DNA from: Amia ocellicauda
Lineage: Eukaryota > Chordata > Actinopteri > Amiiformes > Amiidae
Direction of reading: 5' to 3'
Assembly: GCF_036373705.1 (NCBI RefSeq)
Contig: NC_089868.1
Coordinates: 13,994,520 to 14,058,519, forward strand
Length of the DNA stretch: 64,000 nt
Under the pieces are notes generated by a model, which was not told where the DNA came from, searched no databases, and worked only from the letters and a program-made list of their open reading frames with translations. Every line of letters starts with the position of its first letter. Within the stretch, counting starts at the first letter, position 1. Positions 34,906 to 48,327 of this stretch are shown one piece after another. Both the position numbers and the translations under genes were made by a program.

Positions 34906-37900
34906 GACAAATTGGCCATTCTTGTATTCCTCTGTTTGTTTCCCTTCAAATCTTTCCTCACCAGTGATGAATTCATGTTTTTGTTCTCTGGTTTTTGACC
35001 TTTTCAGAAATGAAAACGTCCACCCTCAACTAATACAAGGAACATCATCTGTAACTTTGCATCTGTGTCCGAGCATCATTCAACACCGTCTTCTCCAGCA
35101 CAGCTTTTTCATTTAGTTTTGCGTAGGGGGGCAGCGCTAAACAACAAATCCCTGTAATCCCAGATGGACAGGGTGCTGTATTGTTGTCGATTACACATTT
35201 GTGTGGGCTGAAGGCCATGCCGACGCTAGGCTGGTGGATTTGCACGAACACCACTTTTAGAATAACATGAAAGCCCGGATGGAAGTGAGATTATAAAGAC
35301 AAACAAAGTGTTTAGGTGGCTTCTCTTTTTTTTTTTTAAAGCCCTGAAGCTGAACACTCCCTTCAGAGATTCATCAGGCCGTGGATGTACCACTTCTCCA
35401 CAGCGATGGTATGTGAATGGGAAGGAGAAGTTAATTAAAGGTGATGACTGTGTTTGAAGATGCAATGGGTTGTTGTCTGTTTTTATTTTCAGACGCACAC
35501 ATCAAGGAAGTTTCACATCTCTGAAAATACCTAACGGATCTAAATTGTAGATGCCTCACTGTGTGGACAGAATAGCTGGGCTGTTCATTTGTTTTTCATT
35601 TTGTGCAATTTCTCCATTATTTATTTTTGCAATCACTGCAAAAGGAGGAAATTGTTTGTGAAACACTGAGCAGCACAACATACTGTAAATATAGCTGTGT
35701 TGCAAAGTGTAGTTTATGCAAAAGTTACAGGCCTTTCATTTTCACCTTTCACATACCGTGCTCTGATCTCCTGATTATACAGACATATGAAATGTTTCAC
35801 ACATTCTGTTTAAAAATGTATGAATTACAATAATGGCAGCTTAGTCATTAGGACAAGTGACCAAGGCCTAGCACTGGTCAATACAGCCCATCGTACTGGT
35901 ATTTAAAACAACGCTCGGCTAATGATGAATATAGAGATTGAGAAATTCAGCCTGTGGCAACAGAAATTGGTAATACATTCAACAGACACGTGACTGACTG
36001 TAGACTGAAGAAATAAAAAGTGTTGAAACATACAGGGCAATGTTTTCATTTCACCTTCACTCAGTTACTGCCTAGAGAGACAATATGTCCTCAGTTTATC
36101 CTTGTCGTTTTGATCATTGATATAAGCAAAGGCCGTTTTCTTTTTCAGAGTACTACAGGGCCTGGTGTTTGTCTTGTCAATTTCAATGGCAGTCGGGCCA
36201 CCGTACACTGAAATGTTTGTCAGTCCCTTAGACTGTGTTTGACCACCTGTTTCAGGATGTGCGGCTGTTTTCTCTTCCATGACAGGACATACTGTGAGCT
36301 ACTGCAGTACAAGACTAGAGAAGAGAATTGGATATCTGAGTCTTGATGACTTTTTGAGTTTGCATGTTTGAGTCCGTGGGCTTGTGTAAATATAAATCTA
36401 AAGTAAAGCAAACATTTCACAAATAATACAAAAACAGGTAACCAGGCAATCCCTTTCCATTGAAACCCTTTTTTACATTTTAATATCAGTTTAATATCTC
36501 TTAATTTATTTTTGCAGATTGAAACCTTCTGCTCTTTTATGTTTTTCATTTTTAATATTGAATAGCCCTTATGACTGGAGAACAGGGCTTGTTTGTTATG
36601 GCTCTGTGAAGACAGTGTGGCCGTGAGAGAGGTTTGTCTTTTTTCATATTAACACCATGCGTGTTTTGTATTGATTTTACTTTGATTGTCGATGATTAAA
36701 GCAGCACTTTCACACGCATGTGACCTGTAAAATAATCTCTATTTATATGCTTGTTATCTTCAAAGATTTTGGTTTCCCATCAGATGACTAAATGGGTGTC
36801 TATGTGCAATCTATGGCTTCACTTGTTAGATGTCCAATTTCTCCAAACATTTACATAATACAATAAGTTGGTACAGGCCATGCTTTTCTCTCATCACACA
36901 CTTTTTCCCACACTGGTCTTCCACAGTTTGGAAGAAATATAGCACTATACATCCCCACATGTTGTACCTGTACTTTCTGTTTGAATTGGCGGTATCCCAA
37001 TGAGTTTTCAAACTTCTAAGCTGCTATGTATGTCTAAAGCAGTCCGTATCCAGATGTCATCTTGTGTTGCTGTAGTGGGTGTGTTATGGAGGCTACTGTC
37101 TGTTGGCACACTCACAACCACTTTGCTTAGGATAATAACTTCTGTCCAGGGGGTAAGTGAAAATTACAATGTCTGTAAAACGCTGTGCTGTCTTGAAAGT
37201 TTACTGTGACAAATACACACAGTTGTCATTAATTCCCCAAAACACCGTTACAGTAATGCAGTTAAACCAGTCCAATCTCCCTCTCTGTCCATGGCAGTTC
37301 ACTGTTTTCTCAAACTTAATCCTACACTATCCTAAAAATAAAGACTCCTGAAAAGGGAGCTTGTGTTCAAAGTCAGGCTTGTTTTCTCTACAGTTAGAGT
37401 GGTCCAGGGAAATATGTCGATTCTCTTTCATCTCTTCCCATGGCTTCTCGCGTGCCTCAGTGCCAGGGTACGGTCTCGATGGATTCTTCTCAATGGTTTA
37501 TAGTCTGATTGTGGTTTTTCAGTGAAAATCTTGACGAGCTTATGGTCCTGGCATCATTGTAATTTGCAGTGGAATGCTGTGCTAAAATTCGAGCAGTTAA
37601 TGTCAAACACATGTGACCACAGCTAGGATGCTATGGTCCTTTTTAAACTTTGTGGGCACCAGTCTGGTTCTCCATGCTGTGAACATGGAAAATAGACATG
37701 AAACTAAAATGGTGGCTGTGACTCATGAGATTTATTTAAGGCACTTTGTTTTTTAAACATTTTTTTTTTTTTCCCCAGGCTTACGTGAACCTATCGTCTG
37801 CGCTGAACTCTGAAACACACCGTACCTCACCAACAGCAGAGTGATGCGGTCAGTAATTGCTTTACTTGACTGCTGCCCTTGACCCACTGAGACTTGACAG

Positions 37901-37972
37901 AGCCGGGCATGAATGCGCGGTTCATAATGCTCAAAGAATAGACTCTAATAAAGACATAAACACATCATCATC

Positions 37973-37973
<1 letters not shown>

Positions 37974-38024
<51 letters not shown>
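37974..38024. repeat. TTA trinucleotide microsatellite, about 17 units
   Basis: An uninterrupted (TTA)n of 51 bases. The poly-leucine open frame crossing it is an artefact of the repeat. Confidence 0.95.
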
Positions 38025-38025
<1 letters not shown>

Positions 38026-41000
38026 ATAAACTTTTCTCTTATGTGTGTGTGTGTTTGTTTTTGGTATGTATGTTTTAACTATTTTTTTAGGTGTGTCTGC
38101 ACTGAATCATATATAATATTCTTTGAAGGCTAATTTATTTTGTTTTGCCAACAAACTTTGAGGAACTTCCCCGATCACAATCTGCAATGCAAGGTTAGTT
38201 TAAAAGCTTAACATGAAGGACAAGTACACAGTGTTGGTCATACATGCACTGACATGTCTAGTATTTTCTGTCTTTAAATAGGCAGCAGGGCAGTACTTTA
38301 CCGTAGTTTGTTAAGCTTGGCTTGTGGGCTTCCGGTTTTAACTAGAGATATTGTCCCTGTCTGTCATCTGTGACGCTTTCTACATTTCTGCTTTCTATCT
38401 GCCTTCCTTTTCTTGAGTGCTTTACTAATGCTGTGCTGATGTGTACTTCATTTATGCTGCTGTCTGGTACACATATATGTGTAGTTGGACAGTATTTTAA
38501 AAGACCTGTTCTGTTCCTCTTTGAGGTCCTGCTCAATTGATGATATGGCTATTGGGAAAAGGGCTGGTATCATTTACTCAATCGTTATGTCAATAACTTG
38601 TGATTACTTGTGAGTGTTTACTTTCTGATAAGTCTATTAATATGTAATGTTTAGTCCAATTAATCATCAATGATAGTTTTTTGAATGCAAACAGAATCCT
38701 TTGATTATAAAGTACTTCATGTCTTACTATGAACTGTGTCCTTCCCTGTTGCTATTGCTGAAATATTTAAAGAGCCATAAGTATTTTAAACTATTATTTA
38801 AAAACAGTGTCAACACTTTGAGAAAGCAGTTTGTTAAGGGAGAAACACCCAGCATATTCCTCTGTTGTCATTGTTAGACTGTGCTGTGGTTTTTACTGTA
38901 TTCTTATAAAGGCGTTTCCCTGTGTTTACCTTAAACTACAAGAGCCACCTTGACCTGCTAAATAATGTTGTTAGTTGTGTGGTTTTCTACTCTTTCATCA
39001 GGGAATGCATAGGCGGATCCCCCCTAAACCCCCCACCCCGAACCACACTTTGTCGGCATCCAGAACAACACTTTGGCAACTTCCCCCAGGGCCGCACTTC
39101 ATTGGGACCCACCTTGGGTGTAAGTCCAGGTCAGTTTTTTGGTCCCAGTCCTATGCAATGCAAACACACAGTCTGACAGTATACACTTTAAGGAAGTGAC
39201 ATGTACACCACTACTCTGATATACTCTGAGATGCAGTTTATTTAGGGTAATTCCTGCTGCTAATCTCTGGATACTGCTGCATGGTAAAGCTTTCATGAAA
39301 TGTACGGGTTTACATTTTTTTCATTTTGTCATGCTGTACAACTCACTTCTCCTTCCTCCTCTGCAAACCACAGCAATCATAATGATGTGTGTAGCAATTG
39401 GACATAAGAATAGTTGCAATAAATGGCAGTTGATTAGCCTGTTTGAAAAGGCAAGCTCTCTCCAGCCATTTCGAAGAACCAGCCAATGTGACCTGGTCTG
39501 ACTCTACACACTCTCCTTGGAATAGCTGCATACCAGTCTTCATTGTATGTAGTTAGTTAGTTAGTTGAAGGTTTTGTCCAAGGCAAGGCCTATTGAACAT
39601 GCCAATGCAGTAAGTTAAGTGGAGAAAAATACAATGTGTGCAAATATTGCCCATGAGGTGCAGGAAGTCTAGAACCTGAGGATTGTAGACATAAATTAAA
39701 CCAATGGGCTTTGTGGAATCCAGCTGTTTGTATTTATGTCTTTTTATGGCAACTGATATTAAATCTATTATATCTTGCAGACACGTATGGGCACTTTTTA
39801 GTTGAGTGTCTCTCTGCTTACCATAAGGTATAGAAGTTGGGACTTTGTGAATATGTTTATACTATTTTGATCAGATAGCTGACATGCTTACAATACTTCA
39901 GTGTAGCAGAGCGATTGTTTCGGGAATAAAATCCCAGCCTTCATTGTATAATTTGTTGCTGTTCTCATCTCATAGAGGACACACCCTGACCTGGAAACGA
40001 ACATTAAACACGGGACTGTGTGTAAAGTATGCAGAGAAACTGAAGAACAGAATGGTCCAAATTGGTTTTCTCTCCATATTTTCAGAGCTTTAGTCCAATG
40101 GAAAAAGTCAGTTTATGATTATAATAGACACGCTTCACTACTGTATATATAATCACCAAGGTAACATCACTGGATTAACAAGGTTGTTGACTGCTTTTTG
40201 TACAAAGCAATCAATAAAGCTTGTGGAGTGTTTTCAGGTTAAAGCCTTTTCACTTGGGAGCAGTTTCAACCTTGTCCAGCCCTTCCTTACAGGAAATGGA
40301 TATGAATTGTTAATGCAGTGTGTCAGTGTGGATTGGTCAGTGGCTTTTATTTGGATGTACAGTGTAAACAGAACAAAACATCCGAATGAAATGCAAGATT
40401 ACGCTGTATGTGACTTCTGTGGATTTCACAAACACTCATAGCCACACGGCCTTCTGTCATTTCTGCATTGAAGCCAAAGCAGCAGTGCTTTTCAGTTTTA
40501 GTTTTAGTTTTGTGGTTAGTTTTTCAGGCTATAGTATGCTGAAGCACTCTAGATTATATAAGAAGTTTACTCATGGGGCATAAAGATTACAAAATGCAGG
40601 GAAACTCATCAAATGCTCTGACTATGATTATGACTCTCTGTCTCTGATTTCTATGTATCCTGCAGTACACCATGGATACATATTGCTGTTGCTTTGAATT
40701 TAAATGATGTGATCGTAATCACCAGTATTGTGTTGTAATGTTGTAGTTAACATTATTCTAAACTAATACACCATATTCCACACAGACCTCTCTCTTTATG
40801 GCCAGTTGCAGTAAATCAAATAAGATCAGTACAGAAAACATTCTTATAAAAGCAAGCTTACATTGCACTTATTTACCTTACTGGTATGCAATGCACATAT
40901 GTTCTAAAGTAGGATCTCAATTATATTTGCGTGGGTGTAGATGCTGTATGAATAGAATGACTGTCTCTTTAAGTAATTGTATTTCATGACCATAAGTTGT

Positions 41001-41651
41001 TAATGAACTGAAAATAATGCAAAATGGTGTTGAATCTGTTTATTTCTAGTTTGTTTTTACTGAAGAAAGTGTAAAAAAGTTTCTGGGTGAAATAATAAAC
41101 ACAATTATAAAAGTGTAAATTAGCAATGAAACACCGTTATGTCAGATGTAAGAAGAGTAAAGCAAGTAACTATCAATTCAGTTTTGTCCATAAAGCAATC
41201 ATTGGTTTTTATTTACTCTGTTCTGGGGGCTACTTTAATTATTAGTTCTTAATGCATTTCTGTCTGAGATGTTAATTCAATCAAGCATTGTCTTTTGGTT
41301 ATTTCAGTAAACTACTGCCTTCAAAGATATCCAATCAGCTAAAACAGTCAAACAGTATAAAGGTTGTTTGTTTTGGGGCACAGATATTCTATTAAGGACT
41401 TAAAACAATGACTTTGATCAACATCTGCTGCCTGAAGAATGCTGACCAGCACCAATCAACTCATCAAACACTTTAACATCACCAAAAATGTAGGTCTATG
41501 TTGATTGTTATGAATGTGGTGAAATATGTTGTACAACTGTATTTTAATAAGATGTAATCACTTCCTATAGATAGGACTGTAACCTGAAGATGCAAAAAGG
41601 CTTCTTCAAACTCACATCCTTAGTTATTTTCCTCACTTCATGAGTCTACAA

Positions 41652-41777
41652 CAGTGGTTCCCAAACCGGTCTTACAGCTCCTCCCCGCCCCGCCCTGCTC
41701 TGCTAGTTTTCCTTGTAGCTAAGCTCCTAATTACTTAATTGAACTGGGGGGAGGCAGGTCCAGCTTGAGAACCACTT
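41652..41777. repeat. short dispersed repeat with terminal inverted repeats (MITE-like)
   Basis: It starts CAGTGGTTCCCAAAC and ends GCTTGAGAACCACT, which are imperfect inverse complements. The 126-bp body contains CTAATTACTTAATTGAAC. This matches the general form of a short non-autonomous repeat common in fish genomes, recalled from memory and not checked. ACAACA occurs on both flanks but does not define a clear target duplication. Confidence 0.55.
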
Positions 41778-42492
41778 TTGACAACAATTGTATTTTAACA
41801 AAAGATAATCCTCTGTCACAGACAAATACATAAACTAGTCATTTATGAGAAAACTTCTGTACCTGATTATGTATGATTGTTTTCTTTTTAAAACACAAAA
41901 CAGGTTACATATTACCCCAGTCATTCTGCAGCGGTGGTACTGTTAGAACATACCAGCTCCTCATTTAAGAGTTAAAACATACAGGTACATATATCAGACA
42001 TTAAAGCAAAACTTTAAAGCCATTACATGAAACAAATTAATAATACCTCAATGGCACAGGAAGGGCGTCAACATTTGTACATTTCAAAGAAAGGATAAAC
42101 ATTATTCAGGATATATGCATTATTCACAATAATACTGTAGTTGTTGTTTGGTTGATCTGAATTTGGGCTGTTATGCCAGTGTGTTATTGTTTTGAAAGTG
42201 CTTCTCCCTAATGATTAATTTATTTTACAGGTAATTGAATGAGACAAATCCTGTCAAACAATAACATAGAGCTGCTTTACAAACCATCATACAGTCAACC
42301 AACCAGTCTTTCATCAACAGACCCCTGTTTATCTGTTAATATACTATAAACACTGTCTAGTGTAAGATGTTTTAAACAAAACCAGGAACGTTATGCAACA
42401 AGGTGCAAATAACACCCAAGTGCATGCATATTGTTGTAACAATGCAACTCTTGTAACATAATTATACGTGCTAATGTGCATATATGGGGAGA

Positions 42493-42590
42493 TTATTATT
42501 ATTATTATTATGTATTTATGTATGTGTGTATGTATGTATGTATTTAATTCTTAGCAGACGCACTTGTCCAGGGAGACTTATAAAATATAA
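42493..42590. repeat. ATT/TATG microsatellite joined to a dispersed-repeat fragment
   Basis: An (ATT)n run is followed by TATG/TGTA repeats and then CTTAGCAGACGCACTTGTCC and GGGAGACTTA. The latter resembles a conserved piece of a common fish dispersed repeat. It ends less than 100 bp before the scinl promoter CCAAT box. Confidence 0.5.
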
Positions 42591-42687
42591 GAGTAGATAT
42601 GTAACGCTTGTGGAAACCGGAATATGTGTAGTTTCTGCTGTTAAATAATAATTCTGAATATCTCTTTTGTGTTTCCTGATGCTGCGT

Positions 42688-42745
42688 CCAATCAGCTCTC
42701 TGTGTAAGTGCTGTATAAACGGCGACACGCAGCGCAGTCTTTGCA
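42688..42745 (+). promoter_or_regulatory. scinl: scinl core promoter, CCAAT and TATA boxes
   Basis: A CCAAT box at 42688-42692 and a TATAAA at 42714-42719 are followed by a GC-rich leader. Transcription should start near 42745. The distance between the elements and the donor at 42842 fit a tissue-regulated promoter with a short non-coding first exon. Confidence 0.6.
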
Positions 42746-42841
42746 GACAGGAATACAGCGCAGCTCCGCATCTGCCTCCTCCTCCTCCTCCTCCTCCTGC
42801 CAGTGCACCGCTCCGCTCCCAGCAACTACAGCACACACACA
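42745..42841 (+). other. scinl: scinl non-coding exon 1 (predicted)
   Basis: About 97 bases of GC-rich leader including a CTC/CCT trinucleotide run (42775-42798), ending at a perfect donor ACACA|GTAAGT. It has no ATG. The next mapped exon (48325) begins three bases before the coding ATG, so an upstream leader exon is required and this is the best candidate. Confidence 0.6.
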
Positions 42842-43044
42842 GTAAGTACGCCAGTCTCCTTCACAAGGAAAAACACGCATTTTTCCCCCCAATGCATTGT
42901 TTTCCTATGCATTACTCGCTCCTGCAACCTTTCTCCTTCTTTGCTTTTCCAGTGGCGTAAACTTTGAAAGCCGAATGGAAAGGCAACGAATGCGCACTTT
43001 GCAGAATCCGTGTTTGCAGCACTTGCGCTTGCGTGTACGGAAAG

Positions 43045-43073
43045 TTTTTTTGTTTGTTTGTTTGTTTGTTTTT
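43045..43073. repeat. TTTG tetranucleotide repeat
   Basis: About five TTTG units embedded in T runs, in scinl intron 1. Confidence 0.85.
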
Positions 43074-43181
43074 CGCTTGGCCAAACTTTTGTTTAAGCTC
43101 AGAAAGTTTCCAGCGCCCCATCCAGATGTGGGGGCGCTGCACCTCTGGGCGGCTGGAGACGCAGGCGGTGTACAGAAGAGC

Positions 43182-43183
<2 letters not shown>

Positions 43184-43226
<43 letters not shown>
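43184..43226. repeat. CT dinucleotide microsatellite, about 21 units
   Basis: An uninterrupted (CT)n of 43 bases lies 340 bp downstream of the predicted exon 1 donor. GAGA/CT tracts near promoters can be polymorphic and can affect nucleosome position. The Arg-Glu repeat frame on the minus strand is an artefact. Confidence 0.95.
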
Positions 43227-43228
<2 letters not shown>

Positions 43229-45606
43229 GTTTCGGCTGCTCTCTCTTTCTTTTGTGTGTCTGGGATTTCGCTCCTGTTTACAAAGTAGTCCACTGGGATT
43301 CACCCCTGCAGCAACGGCAGAGAGCCAGGCGTTAAAGACGCATACAAGTGCGCTAAACGTTTTTAGTGTTGCATGCAACCCTTCCAAAGCTTTAAACTGC
43401 ATTTTCTACATGGATATTGCATTTGATTTGACCAGAGAATAGGGAAAATTGGGAAAGTTCAATTATGACGCACTACTTCATCCTTATTTTTTCTTTTAAT
43501 TGGCACAGGCTGCCAGGATCCGGTCTCTGTTAACTGTAACGCCCATCCACTCTTCTACTAATGCCTATAACTATAACTTATAACCATTTACAACTTTTAT
43601 ACAAGAGAGAGAGTTGGATGGTAATTCAGGATGAAGTTTCAGTACTTCTTTTCCGTTGCTACTTTTGTGGTCCAACTGACCCTGGTTTCTGGTTTATTCC
43701 CTAAACTAAATCAATAATGCTAATATAACTGCTGTAAATCCCTGTAATGTTCAGTATTTTGCAGCAGGTGATGTTTCTGGTAGGCTGTGATTGTAAGAGT
43801 TTTTGCTGATTTATTTAAAGATCAGATATTAGCAAACATGCTATACTGCCAAGTGGGAGTCTAGGGTTGTGTATTGCAGTTTTTATAGAATAAACCTCGC
43901 ATTTATTTGACATCATTTGAGCGTTTTTATTGTACAGTAGGAGGTTGTGCATTTGTAAGACATTGTTTTGCTTTGAAAGTTGATCCCGGTTGATCTTGTT
44001 CTTTCAAAACAGACTGCCTTGCTGTCCAACACTTTTTCTTTTTATAATTAATTGCATGCATGCAGCAATGGCCGATAGCTCACTGACTCATATTCATTCC
44101 TTCAGGACATTATAAATAAACCAGTCTTTTGAACTTCACCACAAAGGAAGTTCTCTTTTTCGGATACATGCACGCATAGAGAAAGATAGACAGAGGTTAA
44201 TTAAAAAAAAAAAAATCTTAATTGAGAAATGAACAATTATCCACGAATGTGGAAAATCTCAAATTTAAATGATGGACATATGAAGAGAGAGGTCCATATG
44301 TAATTGAACGAACTAACGGACTTGGATCCACTTAAAGTTTGTTACAATGTGACTTTTTTATTTTTATATAACAATATGTTGCTTTCTGGAAAAACAGTCT
44401 AGCCAGCCCCTGTAATTAAAGGGGAGGTCCCTACCCGTCACAGCATTGAAATCGCTTCAACCCGCATTTGCACAAAGACAACAATGCACATTTATTTGTC
44501 CAGTCAAACGATACCAACAGTTACACTTTTTTTACAACATCGTGTCTCAAATACATTGGCTATATGTAAACATGAGTTCTCTTCATAAAAAAAGACTTTA
44601 TTAAACATGAAATAGTTGTTAAACCATTACAGGGTAATTGCAACTTTAGTAATTTCTGTTCGTAACTTCCTGTTTTTTCTGGGCTGAACAACCGCCACAG
44701 TTGTGTGACACTACAAACTACGCTATTGACTAATGATCTCATCATTCAAATAGACTAAATAAGGTTTACGAAATATAGTTTAAAAATAACACTCCATTGT
44801 AATGTAATCCCTTAAAAGTCAAAACAACATCCATACTGAATCCGTTATAACTCTTGATTGAATTAATCCAGACATTCTAAACATCTAATCTGTTAATCAC
44901 ATTCTCATAATCCCGTTTCTATTAATTATCTACATCAATTACCAACAGTCGTACTTATTCACATCTTATTTCATCAAGACTGCAGAAAACTTAAAAATTA
45001 ACTCAACATTAACAGTATCTAAGCCCATTTAACAACAATAAACTAATCACACGATTGAACGCTCTAAAACTTACATATGACTTTTAAAAGTGTATTAAAC
45101 TTACTAAATATGACTTATTTGATTAGTATCTGTCTGTGTGCTACAGTGGCCCTTATTTCATGCAAACTTGTTCGATCTCGCTGAGTTTGCAGCTTTGCTC
45201 TAACACGCCCAGAAGACAGAAGACACCACGAAACACACACACATTGGTGCATTGTCTATCCTATTCGGCCCTGGACGATATCCTATTGTGAAGGGATATT
45301 TGTTTTACCCTTGAAAATTGACTTGAACAAATATGAGGTCATAGTTAGCCATATTACATGGCTCCTTTCTGAACACCAAGCACAGGAAGTGTCGGTTGTG
45401 CCTAGAGAATCCATTTGCTTCCTCCTGTAGAAAAGGGCAGGGCTGGATATCCTTTTCTGATCTAGCCGTGTTAAAAGGCAGACGTGGATACTAGGTTTTA
45501 AACCGGGTGGATGAAAAGAACCTCCTATTAATTAAGATAAAGAAGCTGAAGGCCATCATCTGTATGAAGTTAACTATCAGGAAGCCAACCCCCTCAACTC
45601 ATTGCT

Positions 45607-45849
45607 GTGGGATACGTTCCCCTTAGAGCAGATTGTGCTCAAGATGGGCCAGCCAAAATTAGAGGGCTCATCGACCGCGGGGGCTGCGTCTGCAACCACA
45701 GCCGAAACAGCAGGGTCTTTGAGTACTACTGCAAGAAACTAAGTGGGACAGACGAGCGGTTCAGAGAGTATTGGTGTACAGAGTGTGCTTTGATAACCTC
45801 TGCCTCAATGAGATGGACACCAGTTGTTCTTAGACGGGGGGCCTTATGA
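45607..45849 (+). other. unidentified cysteine-rich open frame inside scinl intron 1
   Basis: An 80-codon open stretch encodes five Cys within about 40 residues (spacing CVC, YYC, WCTEC) and an NHS glycosylation-type motif. It has no upstream ATG in frame, starting only at a GTG. The local base composition (45600-45840) is GC-richer than the rest of the intron. I do not recognise the family. It may be an exon fossil, a retroposed fragment or chance. Confidence 0.2.
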
Positions 45850-48327
45850 GCCCTCGTGGTGTTCAGTGACATTTGTGCTCGCTTACTGATCTGTATTTCA
45901 AATTTTATAGTGTATTGATTACATCACTGGTCATCATGCTTGGTAACATACAGCATTATAAATATTTTATTGCTTGTGTCTACTATGTTGAGTGGTTTGT
46001 ATATCGGTTTTAATTGGTGGTCCCCAGCAAAGTGATAACTTGAAGAGGGCGAATCCCACAGCTTGAAAATACTGAACGCATGCAGAGAAGGGGGTGAGTA
46101 AGACAAATGGGTGTTGCCTGAGACCTGGATTGCAATAAGGAAATACGCTTAAAAAAAGAAGAAAGAAGTGACGTAGCCATGAGATGACAAACAAGTGGGA
46201 GGTGTTTAGTTCAGGTTTGCAGATTTAGTGCAGAAGGTGACCAGGCAGGTACTGCAGGGCAATTTTTGACTTGTTGCATTAGACTTTTTTTGTTATTGCA
46301 CCACAAAATAAGGTAAAACCAAAATCATTGTGACTTAACCCTCAAAAAATATTGCATATTACATTTAAAGCAAAAGTATCAATATGTATCTCGCTGTTCT
46401 AGATTTTTTGGTTAACTTCAAATTGATAGGATTGAATTGCTAGAGCACAGTTTGCAGCACGTTTTTAGTTTGATTATTCATGAGCTCCTGAGAGTATTTT
46501 GAATAAATATATATACTCTTTTGTTGTGGTGGTGTTCAGGTATTTGGAGGCTTAGATACAGGAAGTAACAATGTCTGTGGCTGAATGTTAGACAGTCTAA
46601 ACAATATCAGAGATGTGTGTGTAAGGTGTATGACAATCAGAAAAGATGAGATGTCTTAGTTTTAAAATGTGTAAATATGCATGTACATACATGTAATGCT
46701 CTTTTCAGTTTAACTTAACTCATAAATAAAACACTGTGGAAATTGGATCACAGTTACCTATTGTGGTGCCACATTTCTTTTTGCAAATACAAAAACAAAG
46801 GCACTTCTCCTACTATACTCCCCTTAATATGTGTGTACAAGCAAAGCCTAGCCAGTCGCTTGTGTGCGTAGAGCCATTATCTCAGCTCATTTGTCATTCA
46901 TTAACCAGAGACAGAGGGATGTTTGCTCTGTGACTTATTCCTAATATATACAACCATAATGGAGTAAAGGTGCAAAACAGACTCCTGCAATAAGAAAATT
47001 AGTGTTCACCTCATCGATGCACTTCTCAGCACTCAACAAGAAGAAATATAATTATGAAATTGCATTAACATATTGTAACCATACTATAAATGGCCTTACA
47101 AAAATAGTTTGGCTGATTTTTCATATCCTCACTGTAATATGAAATATCTAGTGACAGGAGGAATGCATGTCGATACATTTACCTTTTGTTCTTTACTTTT
47201 GCCCAAGGTGTATAAATATTTTCACATTCACTTGATATAATGTCTTTAGGGAGGGGAATTCATAATGGAAAACAATTATAATCTGATAACATGAATGAGG
47301 CTATCTCTGTATCTGTTACAGAAATATTAATCATTAAACAAATACTAAAGTTGAAACTACCCTTATCTCTTTAATCTGTGATTAAATAAAATAGTAGGAA
47401 TAAATAAAGCAGGGGACTTTTGTAATTGTGCTTAAAATATATCTTGGTTTTTTTTAAATTATATAATGAATAATATGAATGAAGATCACTTCTCTCTGGG
47501 TGACCTTACTAGATTTCTGCAAGTTATAAAATTACCTACTTCCTTGCCAGTAAAACACATTTGCATTTTGATGGTACAGTGCATTCACTATTACCTAATT
47601 ATTACCTTATCTAAACTACACTGCAGTTTCTGGCAGTATTTTTTTCTAGTTGCACATTAAGGCTGAAGCATGTTCACAATTTTCTTGTCTCATGTTATGA
47701 AAGCAGTGGTATTGTATTGGAATGTGTTCATGAATCCATCTTTTGAATAATTACTTTAAAAGCAAACCAAAGTTAAAGGAATAGACAGGACTGCAGCAAA
47801 AAGTCTGAAAGAGAGCAATATTGTTGGTCACATATTGTTCCACCCTCATTTTGACCGTATTGACCAAAACCAAAACAAAATTCAGTTGCAAACCCTGAGT
47901 TAATGAAGGAAATCCTGTGTTTTGAATTGGCAGTACTGTTCATTTTAAGCCAAATGTTTTCCTATTTTTGTCGCTCATGTGACTTAAAATGACTCATCGT
48001 GGGCATGTTTCAGCTCTGCTCAGTCCTTGTATGGTTGTATATTTGTAAGTGACCATGTATACTAAATAACATAAGAAGAAGAACTCGAAATTCACAGCTG
48101 TTGGTTTACTGAAGTGTCGACTGGAAAATTGCGAAAAGATCTCCAGATGGCAATGTTTTAGTTTTCTTTTCTTTTTCGGAGTTTGTGTATAGTATGTAGA
48201 GTACGTCTGCTAGAAAACCTGTCCTTGTAATGGTGCTCTGTGTGAACCAACAGTAAAGGTTGTTCACATGGACAATAGACCAGCCCCAGCGCCTCTTATA
48301 TCTCTGCTTGGTGTTTCCTTGCAGACA

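Larger units (their letters stand above)
28713..42680. other. 14-kb intergenic region without recognisable genes
   Basis: No open frame here resembles a known protein. In human, DR1 follows CCDC18, but its short histone-fold protein is not encoded here. The region is AT-rich and contains the repeat items listed separately: a motif cluster at 29611-30528, poly(A) at 31104-31121, a diverged duplication at 32600-34900, a TTA array at 37974-38024, and dispersed repeats near 41652 and 42493. A GC-rich patch at 39010-39150 has no interpretable coding frame. Distal enhancers could be present but cannot be recognised from one sequence. Confidence 0.6.
42842..48324 (+). other. scinl: scinl intron 1, 5.5 kb
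   Basis: This is the first intron, with a GC-rich start (42842-43330) and AT-rich remainder. It contains a TTTG tract, a CT microsatellite and one unexplained cysteine-rich open frame at 45607-45849. No other gene or mobile element was recognised. Confidence 0.6.

Noticed and set aside
37857-38078. Frame with a poly-leucine stretch resembling a membrane segment
   Set aside because: It comes from the TTA microsatellite.
42905-43402. Minus-strand frame with a long Arg-Glu repeat
   Set aside because: It is produced by the CT microsatellite at 43184-43226; there is no domain and no start context.
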